A program made the position numbers and the translations under genes. Shown piece by piece: positions 55,801 through 63,847 of a stretch of 64,000 nucleotides of DNA (positions are counted from its first letter, which is position 1; every line of letters begins with the position of its first letter). The DNA is from Planctomycetales bacterium (GTDB lineage: Bacteria > Planctomycetota > Planctomycetia > Isosphaerales > Isosphaeraceae): assembly GCA_027451885.1 (NCBI GenBank), contig DAIDHX010000311.1, positions 1 to 64,000 of the forward strand, read 5' to 3'. Under the pieces are notes generated by a model, which saw only the letters and a list, made by a program, of their open reading frames with translations, was not told the origin of the DNA and made no database searches.

Positions 55801-56310
55801 TCAGCCACCCTGGGGCGGGTGCGGGTTGCGCACCAGCGCACGGATTCGATCCGGCCCCAGTGATTCCATGATCTCCGCCTCCTTGCGTCTCATTTCCAGG
55901 CGATCGGCCGCGGCATGATCGTCATGGCCAAGCAGGTGCAAAATGCCGTGCGCGAGGTAGAGACCAATCTCGTAAGCGGCCTCGTGCCCATGCTCCACTG
56001 CCTGGCGGATCGCGGTCTCGGCCGAGACCACGATCTCGCCCGCGAGCGTGGGGTCTTCTGCCGCCGACAGCGGAAACGTGATCACGTCGGTTTCCCAGTC
56101 GTGGCCCAGGTGCCTGCGGTTGAGTGCGTGAATCGCGGGGTCGTCCATGATCACGATCGAAAGCGCGGCCGCCGCAACCTTTTCGTGCTCCAGGACCGAT
56201 CGCACCCAGTCGGCAATGCCGGCGGGAACCACCGCAAGGCAGGTCTGGGCCGAGCTCACATCCACTTCGTATCGGGGCGTGGGCCGGGGTGTGCCCTGCG
56301 CGTGGCTCAT
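55801..56310 (-). CDS. ybeY: Endoribonuclease YbeY
   Basis: 169 residues from ATG 56310, whose ATGA overlaps the pgpH stop by four bases; longer in-frame starts lack this coupling. The zinc-binding signature HGILHLLGHDDH is complete, preceded by VITFPLS and GEIVVSAETA, both typical. YbeY is a metal-dependent endoribonuclease in 16S rRNA 3'-end maturation and ribosome quality control. The 40-residue N-terminus before the core is longer than in E. coli. Here it closes the phoH-pgpH-ybeY operon, an arrangement found in many bacteria. Confidence 0.93.
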   Translation of the reverse strand: MSHAQGTPRPTPRYEVDVSSAQTCLAVVPAGIADWVRSVLEHEKVAAAALSIVIMDDPAIHALNRRHLGHDWETDVITFPLSAAEDPTLAGEIVVSAETAIRQAVEHGHEAAYEIGLYLAHGILHLLGHDDHAAADRLEMRRKEAEIMESLGPDRIRALVRNPHPPQGG

Positions 56311-58547
56311 GCGGTTCGGTGCTCGGGATATTTCACGCGGCCGTGATAGATGCCGATCAGTGACTTGATCAGGCTCTCGCGGATTTCGGCGATTTCCTTG
56401 AGCGTGAGGCCGCATTCATCGAACTGGCCATCGCGGAGCCGCTTGTCGACGAGCCCTGTCACCAGGCCCTCGAGCCGCGCGGGGGTGGGCTCGGACTGAG
56501 CCCGGCTCGCGCTTTCGACGGCGTCGGCCACCATCAAAATCGCGGCTTCCTTGGTCTGCGGCCGGGGACCGGGATAACGGAACGAGCTCTCGAGCACGGG
56601 GCTCGCCAGGGGATCATCGCTGCCTCGGCGATTCGCCTCGTGGTAGAAATACTCGACGAGCGTGGTGCCGTGGTGCTGCTCGATCAGGTCGATAATCGGC
56701 TCGGGCAAGTGATGCTGACGCCCGAGATCCACGCCGTCCTTCACGTGGCCAATGATGATCAGCGTGCTCATGGCCGGGGCGAGCTTGGCATGCCGGTTCG
56801 TGGAGCCGACCTGGTTCTCGATGAAGTAGTGGGGCTTGAGCATCTTGCCAATGTCGTGGTAGTAAGCCCCGATCCGCACCAGCAACGAATCCGCGCCGAT
56901 ACGCTCTGCCGCAGCCTCCGCGATCGCACCCACGGTGATCGAGTGATTGTGTGTGCCGGGCGCCCTGCGCACCAGCTCCTGGAGCAACGGATGTGTGTTG
57001 TCGCCCAGCTCAAGCAAGCTAATCCCGGTGACAATCCCAAGCGCATTCTCGATAAACGGCAAACTGCCTCCCAGGAAGAAGCCCGCCATCAGGCCCCAAC
57101 CCCCGCGCCAGAGACTGTCATCCCGGATCGATGCGATCGGCAGTCCCTGCCATAAGCCCGCCGCCCACGTCATCAAGAAGTACGCCACAGCGGCCGTGGC
57201 GCCGACCTTGATGAGCTTGGTGCGCGTGCGAACCTCTGATAGCGAAAGCACGCCGGCGGACGTTCCCCCCATGATCACCAAAAAGTAAGGCAGCTCGCCT
57301 CCAAGCGCAATGCACGTCATGAGCGACAAACTGAAGGTGATCATCATGGCGAAGCCGGGATTGTAGGCAATCGCAACGATCATCGCCGCCACCGCGACGG
57401 GCACAAGCTCCGCGTTCCACGTCTGGTTGGCCAGCAGGCGCACCACGGCGAGCGCAAGGATCATCAGCCCGCAGATCATCGCCACGCGGAACGGCTCGCG
57501 GGCGAATCCGCGCTCGTGCCGCCAGGCGTGAAGCGCGAGCAAGAAGAAAAGCGCCACCGAAAGCGCCAGCACCCCCGCGCCCCGGCCCAGTTTGCGGCCC
57601 AGGCTAAGCATCTGGGTCTGCGCATCGTGCTCGAGCTTGAGCAGAATCAGTTGTTCCTCGGTGATCGTCTGCCCCTGCTCCACAAGGACCTCGCCGCGAG
57701 AATAGGTGTCGAAATGGTCGGGCACACGGCCGCGGGCGAGCTCGCGGAGCCGGGTGGTGGCATCCTCCTGGTAGGTCAGCGACTGCGTCTTGTCGAGCTG
57801 GACGGCCACGAGCGCAAAGATGGTTTCGCCGAGCGCCTTGTCGGTAAACGCGCCCAGGAATTCCTGGTGCGCGGGGCTATCGGGTTTGACGATGCGCTCG
57901 GGAACCACCCGCTCGCGGGCCACGATGCGCGTGGCCGACGGCGGCTCGCTCACTCCCCGGATCGCGAGCGTTCGGCTCTGCTCCTCCGACGAGGGCAACG
58001 TGTCGGCGCCCAGAATGCCGTCTCGCGCCAGCGGCTCAAAGGCCGCTCGCAAACGGGCGTGCAGCCCATCCCTCCGCTCCGGCGTATCGGTCGCGGTCTT
58101 CAGGTCGAGAAACTGCTCGGCGGTCAGTTTCCAGGAAATCCGCAGATTCTCCGGGAGCTCCTCGAACTTCCTGGTCTTGCCGATCGTGGTGATCAGGTCC
58201 TCGAGCCGTGTCTTGAGGTCGAGGATCGAGCCAGGATCATTTTGGAGCTGGGGCGGCACCTGGTCGGCGGCGGCCTGGCGCTCGTTGCTCGTTTTGGTTT
58301 GATTGCGGATTTTGAACTCGGGCACGTTCACGCGGATTTCGCGCGCAGGCCGCTGGCCGAGTCTGTAAGTGAACGGCGGTCCTGGCCCGTGCACGATCGC
58401 CGCACAGATCGCCACGGTGAGGAGCAGGATCGCGAGCAGGATGGCTCGCTCTCTGCGCTCGGCACGGCGGCTTCCGGAATGATTGACCGGCAAGGTCGGC
58501 CGCAACTGGACTCGAGTGGTGCGAGATCGGCGCCAGCCGTTGCTCAT
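56307..58547 (-). CDS. pgpH: 7TM-HD cyclic-di-AMP phosphodiesterase-like protein
   Basis: 746 residues. An N-terminal helix and a large extracytoplasmic 7TMR-HDED-type domain (about 55-300) are followed by about seven membrane helices (ALSVALFFLLALHAW, VRLLANQTWNAELVPVAVAAMIV and others) and a cytoplasmic HD domain (about 500-720) with metal-binding HNHSI and AYYHDIGKMLKPHYF, then a second signature IDLIEQHHGTTLVEYF. This is the PgpH layout, which degrades cyclic-di-AMP in Firmicutes. Overlaps phoH upstream and ybeY downstream by ATGA at both ends, so the three are translationally coupled. Confidence 0.9.
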   Translation of the reverse strand: MSNGWRRSRTTRVQLRPTLPVNHSGSRRAERRERAILLAILLLTVAICAAIVHGPGPPFTYRLGQRPAREIRVNVPEFKIRNQTKTSNERQAAADQVPPQLQNDPGSILDLKTRLEDLITTIGKTRKFEELPENLRISWKLTAEQFLDLKTATDTPERRDGLHARLRAAFEPLARDGILGADTLPSSEEQSRTLAIRGVSEPPSATRIVARERVVPERIVKPDSPAHQEFLGAFTDKALGETIFALVAVQLDKTQSLTYQEDATTRLRELARGRVPDHFDTYSRGEVLVEQGQTITEEQLILLKLEHDAQTQMLSLGRKLGRGAGVLALSVALFFLLALHAWRHERGFAREPFRVAMICGLMILALAVVRLLANQTWNAELVPVAVAAMIVAIAYNPGFAMMITFSLSLMTCIALGGELPYFLVIMGGTSAGVLSLSEVRTRTKLIKVGATAAVAYFLMTWAAGLWQGLPIASIRDDSLWRGGWGLMAGFFLGGSLPFIENALGIVTGISLLELGDNTHPLLQELVRRAPGTHNHSITVGAIAEAAAERIGADSLLVRIGAYYHDIGKMLKPHYFIENQVGSTNRHAKLAPAMSTLIIIGHVKDGVDLGRQHHLPEPIIDLIEQHHGTTLVEYFYHEANRRGSDDPLASPVLESSFRYPGPRPQTKEAAILMVADAVESASRAQSEPTPARLEGLVTGLVDKRLRDGQFDECGLTLKEIAEIRESLIKSLIGIYHGRVKYPEHRTA

Positions 58548-59557
58548 GGGGTGGTCTCGGGACCCTTGTCGTCGCGCCCGGCTCTGGATTCGCCGGGGTC
58601 GAGCGGGAAATCGAGCGCAACGTCGCGCTCGGCCGCTTCATACGCGTCCACGATCGATTGCACGAGCGGATGCCGCACAATGTCCGACCGATCCAGGAAC
58701 ACGGTGGCCACGCCCGCAATGCCGCGAAGCCGGTCGATGGCGTCGGCCAGCCCGCTTTGCGTGCCGCGCGGCAGATCCACCTGCGTAATGTCGCCCGTCA
58801 CCACGATCCGCGCGTTCTGGCCCATGCGGGTCAAAAACATTTTCATCTGTGGAACCGTGGTGTTCTGCCCCTCGTCCAGAATGATCGCGGCGTCATTGAG
58901 CGTCCGCCCACGCATGTAGGCGAGCGGGGCGATCTCGATCAGGTCGCCGTCCATGTAGCGGCGAATCTGGTCGTAATCCATCAGGTCATGGAGGGCGTCG
59001 AGCAAGGGGCGCAGGTATGGGTTGATCTTCTCCTCGAGATTACCGGGGAGAAATCCGAGGTGCTCGCCCGCCTCGACCGCGGGACGCACGAGCACGATCC
59101 GCTTGATGCGATTCTTGCGCAGGAGCGAAACCGCGAGCGCAACCGCAAGGTACGTTTTGCCCGTGCCGGCCGGGCCGACGCAGAAGACGAGCTCATTCTT
59201 GAAGAGCGCCTCGAGATACCGGGATTGACCAGGCGAGCGGGGACGAACGGATTTGCCCCCCTCGCGAATCTCGTAGGATTCCAGGCCAGCACCTTCGGCT
59301 GCGAGCTCGAGATCGATCAGCTCGGAGACGTCAGTTACGGTGATCGGTTTGCGCCCGCGGTGGATCGAGCGCAGACCCTCGAAGATCCGCCGGGCCTGCT
59401 CGACCCGGTCGGGATCGCCTTCGATCTTGAGCTCGCCGTGGCGTGCCAGCACGCGCACGCCCAGGGCGTCGCGAATGCGCCTGAGATTCTGGTCTCGACT
59501 GCCGTAGACGGCCAGCTCCTCGCTGTGCCCGTCCAAGCTGATCACGACCTCGGGCAT
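58544..59557 (-). CDS. PhoH-family ATPase
   Basis: 337 residues from ATG 59557 with GGGAG four bases upstream; a TTG at 59572 is a weaker option. A KH-like N-terminal part (about 1-95) precedes the P-loop ATPase with Walker A GPAGTGKTYLAVA and Walker B AIILDEGQNTT, and the sensor-like RIVVTGDITQVDLP. PhoH-like proteins commonly sit next to ybeY and are proposed RNA-associated ATPases. Its stop overlaps the pgpH start (ATGA). It is 141 bases downstream of cdsA, with a modest gap for a separate promoter. Confidence 0.92.
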   Translation of the reverse strand: MPEVVISLDGHSEELAVYGSRDQNLRRIRDALGVRVLARHGELKIEGDPDRVEQARRIFEGLRSIHRGRKPITVTDVSELIDLELAAEGAGLESYEIREGGKSVRPRSPGQSRYLEALFKNELVFCVGPAGTGKTYLAVALAVSLLRKNRIKRIVLVRPAVEAGEHLGFLPGNLEEKINPYLRPLLDALHDLMDYDQIRRYMDGDLIEIAPLAYMRGRTLNDAAIILDEGQNTTVPQMKMFLTRMGQNARIVVTGDITQVDLPRGTQSGLADAIDRLRGIAGVATVFLDRSDIVRHPLVQSIVDAYEAAERDVALDFPLDPGESRAGRDDKGPETTP

Positions 59558-59698
59558 GCTGCTCCCTTCCAATCCAGCCGCGGACCGAACGAAACGGACC
59601 GAGCCTGGCGCGGATCTCGCGGCCCGTGCCAGTCCAGGCGGGGCCGCTCATTCAATTATGGAATTTCTCCCGGCCGATTTGCAACTCGAGCTTGCCGC

Positions 59699-60739
59699 TC
59701 ATGGTCCCAGGACCATCCAAACAAGATAGGCCACGGGTCCCGCGAAGAGGATCGAGTCCAGCACGTCGAGCACGCCGCCGAACCCCGGGACCGAGCTGGA
59801 CGCATCCTTGCGCTGGCAGTCGCGCTTGATGAGCGATTCCATGAGGTCGCCCACCTGTGCTGCGGCGCTGACCACGACGCCGTAGACCACCGCGGCCGTG
59901 TAAGACAGAGCCGGCACCCGCACGACGTTCCGCGCCACCGCAACCACCAGGAGCGTGGCAACAACGCCGAAGACCATGCCGCCGACCGCGCCTTCGATGG
60001 TCTTGCTCGGCGAGAGTGCGGGCCAGAGCTTGCGGCGGCCAAAGAGCCGGCCGCAGGTATACGCCCCGGTATCCGACCCCTTGGCCGTGGCGAAGAGGCA
60101 GGCAAGCGCGATCAGGCCCTGATACTGGCCGGCGAACCACCGCATCTGGAGGGTGAAGCAGGAAAAGAGCCCCAGATATGCCACCGCCAGCACGCTGCCA
60201 GCGATCTTGGCCATGGTTCGACCCGGGCGATCGTACTGCACTCCCTGGATCAGGAAGGTGAGCATCACGATCGCGTTGAATGTGAGAAACGGCCAGGAGA
60301 ACACATTCAGCGGGCTCGAGGGGTCGTACTCGATGCCCGACATGGGCGCAGTGGGTCCGCGGTCGCCGGCCAGGTGAGGCGCCCAGTTGGCGATCACAAT
60401 GGCCAGGACGCCGCCAATGACGGAGTTCGTCGAGGGTGCGGCGGGCGTTTCGGAAAGCAGCGAGGAGATTTCCCGAGCCGCCAGCAGAAGTGCGCTGCCG
60501 GCCAGGAGAAGCCACGCCGGATAAAGCGGCGCCAGCGACTCATCCACCACGAGCGCAACCGCAAGACCCACGACCATCAGGACGCCGAAGACGAGACGAG
60601 TGCCGAGCATGACCGCCCCGATGCTCCCTACCAGAAACCGTGACTGATCCAGCACCTTGATTCTGACCGCGCGCGGGGATGGTTGGGAAGGGGCGGCTCG
60701 AAGCGATTTCGTGCCCACGGCTTGTGACCCCGCGCGCAC
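59699..60739 (-). CDS. cdsA: Phosphatidate cytidylyltransferase
   Basis: 346 residues; the GTG at 60739 is uncertain because no clear Shine-Dalgarno sequence is near, and a GTG at 60718 is an alternative. At least seven membrane helices fill the N-terminal two thirds. The CdsA signature is complete: SLIKRDCQRKDASSSVPGFGGVLDVLDS written as the core SLIKRDCQRKD and GGVLDVLDS, and a KTIEGAVGG turn before it. The enzyme makes CDP-diacylglycerol from phosphatidate and CTP in the membrane, the entry to phospholipid synthesis. It lies upstream of phoH-pgpH-ybeY on the same strand. Its start region overlaps the promoter of the divergent esterase gene. Confidence 0.9.
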   Translation of the reverse strand: MRAGSQAVGTKSLRAAPSQPSPRAVRIKVLDQSRFLVGSIGAVMLGTRLVFGVLMVVGLAVALVVDESLAPLYPAWLLLAGSALLLAAREISSLLSETPAAPSTNSVIGGVLAIVIANWAPHLAGDRGPTAPMSGIEYDPSSPLNVFSWPFLTFNAIVMLTFLIQGVQYDRPGRTMAKIAGSVLAVAYLGLFSCFTLQMRWFAGQYQGLIALACLFATAKGSDTGAYTCGRLFGRRKLWPALSPSKTIEGAVGGMVFGVVATLLVVAVARNVVRVPALSYTAAVVYGVVVSAAAQVGDLMESLIKRDCQRKDASSSVPGFGGVLDVLDSILFAGPVAYLVWMVLGP

Positions 60740-60750
60740 CGGCCTAGGAT
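60722..60750 (+). promoter_or_regulatory. Candidate promoter for the exported esterase
   Basis: TTGTGA, a 17-base spacer and TAGGAT lie about 50 bases before the ATG at 60801. The -10 is one of the window's repeated TAGGAT boxes. It overlaps the 5' end of cdsA, so the two transcripts would be divergent and close. Confidence 0.45.
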
Positions 60751-60800
60751 GACATCTCCAGGAGGCGCGTCAGTTCAATCCCGGATGAGGAGCTCTTGCA

Positions 60801-61709
60801 ATGAATGGGCGTTTGTTCGCGGCCGCGCTTGGGGTTTTGTGCCTGACCAGTCTCGCGAGGGCCGACGAGCCAGCGATTCGATCCGAGAACAACATCGTCT
60901 ACCGCAAGGTCGGCGAGCGCGAGCTCAAGCTGGATCTCGTGGTCCCGGCGGATGGCGAGAAGAAGCCAGATTCGGGCGCCTCCGAGTCTCGAATTCGACC
61001 CGCCGTTCTCGTGATCCACGGGGGCGCCTGGCGCGGGGGCAACAAGGCCGACGTGCACCCGGTTCTCGAAATGCTCGCGCGGCATGGTTATGTGGCCGTC
61101 TCGCCCCAGTACCGCTTCTGCCCGCAAGACCCCTACCCAGCTCAGATTCACGATGTCAAAGCCGCCGTGCGCTGGATGCGTGCGAATTCCGGGAAGTATC
61201 GCCTCTCCAGGGACTCCATCGGCGCCATGGGCTTTTCCGCCGGCGGCCACCTTGCGCTGATGCTGGGCGTCACCGGTCCCGCGGACGGTCTGGAGGGCGA
61301 AAACGCGCACGACTCCAGCTCGCGGGTGCAGGCCGTGGTGAATTACTTCGGCCCCACCGACCTGAAAGCAACCGACATTCCCGACGTTTGCAAACCCTGG
61401 GTGCGCGACTTTCTGGGAGCAGAGCCCAGCGAAAAGCCGGACGCCGCCGCCAAGGCATCGCCCATGACCTTTCTGAGCAAGGACGACGCGCCCATCCTCA
61501 CGTTTCAGGGAACCAGGGATCCGCTCGTGCCGTTCAATCAGGCGATCAAGCTCGCCGAGGGGATGACGACGGCGGGGATCGGCGGCCGGGTGGAACTGAT
61601 GGCGGGCGCAGGGCACGGCTGGGGCGGCAAGGAATTCGAGCGGACCATGGCCGAGACGCTCGCATTCCTCGATCACTATTTGCACGGCACGCGTGAGCCG
61701 ATCAAGTAA
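60801..61709 (+). CDS. Exported alpha/beta-hydrolase (esterase/BD-FAE-like)
   Basis: 302 residues; GAGGAG eight bases upstream of the ATG. A signal peptide (LFAAALGVLCLTSLARA) is followed by an alpha/beta-hydrolase domain with oxyanion-hole HGGAW, nucleophile elbow GFSAGG, acid near GTRDPLVP and His in GAGHGW. This is the layout of the bifunctional BD-FAE/acetyl xylan esterase-like proteins frequent in planctomycetes, which act on carbohydrate-linked esters outside the cell. The exact substrate is not determined. It is convergent with the M48-like gene. Confidence 0.88.
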   Translation: MNGRLFAAALGVLCLTSLARADEPAIRSENNIVYRKVGERELKLDLVVPADGEKKPDSGASESRIRPAVLVIHGGAWRGGNKADVHPVLEMLARHGYVAVSPQYRFCPQDPYPAQIHDVKAAVRWMRANSGKYRLSRDSIGAMGFSAGGHLALMLGVTGPADGLEGENAHDSSSRVQAVVNYFGPTDLKATDIPDVCKPWVRDFLGAEPSEKPDAAAKASPMTFLSKDDAPILTFQGTRDPLVPFNQAIKLAEGMTTAGIGGRVELMAGAGHGWGGKEFERTMAETLAFLDHYLHGTREPIK

Positions 61710-61710
61710 C

Positions 61711-61726
61711 CCCGCGAGCTTGCGGG
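61711..61726. terminator. Short hairpin between convergent genes
   Basis: CCCGC and GCGGG around GAGCTT, in the 21-base gap between the esterase and M48-like stops. It could stop transcription from both sides. The T-content after it is low. Confidence 0.4.
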
Positions 61727-61730
61727 CGTT

Positions 61731-62945
61731 TCACGTCCCGTTGCGATGGAAGATGCTCGGCTCGATCTCGACCAGCGAGAAGAGCCGGTTGTGGAGCATG
61801 TGCTCGAAGATCTCGAGATCGCCCAGGAACGTCGAGGCGGACTGGGCGTCGCCATTCGAATTTGGCGGATCGGGATAGGACTGGAGCACCGAGATCCGGG
61901 ATGACAACGGGGGATGCGCGGGGTCGTGGACGTGCGGCGTGGTGAGCATCGTCAGCCGCATCGCGCTATGCACGTCCGGGGGCAGGCGATACCAGAAGCC
62001 GCGAAACAGGGCGTAGAGGTTTTGCCCGGGCGTTTCGATGGGATCGAAGGCGTCGAGAAGCTCCTTGAAGAGGGGCTGGACGAGCGCGACCTTGACGAGG
62101 GCAGAGGCGGCGGTTGGTCCGCCCGCGATGGCGGCCGCGCTGCGATCCGCGCGGGTTTCTTGCCCCCAGGCCACGGGTTCGATCAAGGCCGCGGCCTGGC
62201 CGTAGAGAAACCTGGCCCAGAAGCCGAGCGGTCCGTGAACGGCCTTCGACCGCTCGAGCTCGAGTCCAAGCGTCTCGACGAAGCGCGCGGAGCGGGCCGC
62301 GCGAGTCGCGTCCCCCCGCGCCAGGTGCGCTAGCTCGTGCGCCACGACTGCGCGCAGCTCACGCTGGGAGAGCACGCGAAAGAGCGGCAGGCCAATCAAA
62401 AGCGCCCGTGAGCGCCGCCAGGCCACCACTCCGCAGCACGGCAGATAGGTCAGCCGGATCTGGCCAGGCGGCTGAACCCCCAGCCGGCGGCCGACCGCGT
62501 CCACCGTGGCAAAAAGCATGGGCGCGTCCACCCGCGCCAGCACAGGCCCCAGGTCGCTATCCGGATCGATCGCGCTGACCCGAAACCAGATCCCGCCCAG
62601 GCTCGAGACCACGTCCGCCCAGCTTGAAAGCTCGTTGCGCAGCCAGGCTCGCGCCACCGGCACAAAGCCGCCGCACACCAGCATGGCAACCGCGCCGGCG
62701 AACGTTCCAGTCCAGAAAACCAGCTCGATGAGCCGCAGGATCCAGCCACGCCAGATGAGCCCCAGATGTCCGATGGAAGGGCTGCCTGCACGCTCGCTGG
62801 AATACGCGTGCGGGTCGTCCAGCTCCGCGCCGCAGCGGTCGCAAAGGGACCCGCCGTCGCCTCGAAGCGCGGACTCAAGCCCGAGCGCGTGGGCGCACTC
62901 GAGGCAAAGCACGCTCGTCGAGGTCCAGGCAGCGGCTCTTCCCAT
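61731..62945 (-). CDS. M48-like membrane metalloprotease with N-terminal zinc ribbon
   Basis: 404 residues; GGAG five bases before the ATG. The N-terminus has two CxxC pairs (CLEC, CDRC) forming a probable zinc ribbon, then one or two membrane helices (about 72-95), and a cytoplasm- or lumen-facing peptidase domain with HELAH (H203, E204, H207) and a downstream third ligand in QETRADRSAA. The layout resembles M48/HtpX-type membrane proteases, but with the unusual zinc ribbon in front. The C-terminal part (SSRISVLQSYPDPP) follows family ends. The substrate is not known. Confidence 0.8.
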   Translation of the reverse strand: MGRAAAWTSTSVLCLECAHALGLESALRGDGGSLCDRCGAELDDPHAYSSERAGSPSIGHLGLIWRGWILRLIELVFWTGTFAGAVAMLVCGGFVPVARAWLRNELSSWADVVSSLGGIWFRVSAIDPDSDLGPVLARVDAPMLFATVDAVGRRLGVQPPGQIRLTYLPCCGVVAWRRSRALLIGLPLFRVLSQRELRAVVAHELAHLARGDATRAARSARFVETLGLELERSKAVHGPLGFWARFLYGQAAALIEPVAWGQETRADRSAAAIAGGPTAASALVKVALVQPLFKELLDAFDPIETPGQNLYALFRGFWYRLPPDVHSAMRLTMLTTPHVHDPAHPPLSSRISVLQSYPDPPNSNGDAQSASTFLGDLEIFEHMLHNRLFSLVEIEPSIFHRNGT

Positions 62946-63064
62946 CGTGGCTCCCTGGCTCGTTTCTGCAATTCATCACGCCGGAGCGAAGCGCCTTTGC
63001 GCACCCTCTACTCTGAATTAGCGTCGATTACGCAGCTCACGAGCCCTCAATGCCTTTCTCAGTC

Positions 63065-63100
63065 AGCCCGCCAACCGCCCCAGCGGTGCGGCGGCGGGCT
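63065..63100 (-). terminator. Compound hairpin after the LEA-like lipoprotein gene
   Basis: AGCCCGCC and GGCGGGCT are perfect 8-bp arms enclosing a second stem ACCGC/GCGGT with a CCCA loop. It lies 16 bases past the stop of the gene at 63117 in the transcript direction. Confidence 0.65.
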
Positions 63101-63116
63101 TGCCTCATCGACCAAA

Positions 63117-63596
63117 TCAATCCTTCTTCAGAAGGTTTTCCGCCTTCTGCTCAAGGCTCTTGAGCTCGCCAGCCGCCTTCTCCTTGACGTCCTTCAGCTT
63201 CTCGCCCGCCTTCGATTCCACCTCCTTCAGCTTCTCGCCCGCCTTCGATTCCATCTCCTTCAGCTTCGTGCCCGCCTTGTCCACCGCCTGGCCCACGCTC
63301 TTGCCGGCTTCCTTCACCTTCTCGCCCGTCTTATCGAGCACTTCCTTCGTCTTCTCACCCCCCTTTTCAACGACCGCACCCGTGGTCTCCGCGGCCTTTT
63401 CAAGCTTCGTATCCTTGCCGGCTTCCTTGATCTTCTCACCCGCCGCCTTGCCCGCCGATTCCGCCGCCGCGCCCGCCTTCTTCAGACCCGTGGCAGTCGC
63501 CTCGGCCCCTGATTCAACCTGCCCGCTGTCGCATCCCCACGCCGCAACCGCAAGGGATGAGGCCGCTGCCAGGGCCAGAACTCGCTGATTCCACAC
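63117..63596 (-). CDS. Lipoprotein with LEA-like 11-residue helical repeats
   Basis: 159 residues from a GTG at 63596 (GAGGAG eight bases upstream). A signal peptide ends at AWGC, giving a lipid-anchored protein. The mature part is highly charged Lys/Glu/Ala with repeated KAGEKLKE-type units, e.g. ESKAGEKLKE and ESKAGEKLKD, and earlier KTGEKVKEA, KAAGEKIKEA. The 11-residue phase matches group-3 LEA proteins and apolipoprotein-like amphipathic helices. It may protect or coat a membrane surface, or be a periplasmic spacer. A protective role under drying or salt stress is by analogy only. Confidence 0.75.
   Translation of the reverse strand: MWNQRVLALAAASSLAVAAWGCDSGQVESGAEATATGLKKAGAAAESAGKAAGEKIKEAGKDTKLEKAAETTGAVVEKGGEKTKEVLDKTGEKVKEAGKSVGQAVDKAGTKLKEMESKAGEKLKEVESKAGEKLKDVKEKAAGELKSLEQKAENLLKKD
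63190..63288 (-). repeat. 33-bp tandem repeat coding for 11-residue units
   Basis: Three adjacent units begin near 63190, 63223 and 63256, each 33 bp, near-identical in the first two and diverged in the third. They lie inside the lipoprotein frame and code for the KAGEKLKE units, so they are a coding repeat rather than an array. Confidence 0.75.
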
Positions 63597-63847
63597 GGTG
63601 TCGACTCCTCGTTAGATAGGAATTCGGGTCAGGGACGTCTCGAACGTACCCTCGAACGAATGTGATACGGAGAACCCGCGGACGCCCGCTTGGGAATTCG
63701 AGCGTCCCCTCGTGATTATTAGCATGGAGTCCCAGGAGCCGGCCGATTTCAGCCAGCAACGCACGTGCCGCTTACAACCGTCACACACGAGGCTAGCAAA
63801 CCCCGATCCGACTTGCCTAGGGGAAGACCGGTATTGCCCGAACGGAT

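Noticed and set aside
63190-63288. Possible CRISPR-like short repeats
   Set aside because: The units are directly adjacent 33-bp tandem repeats with no spacers and lie in frame in a coding sequence.
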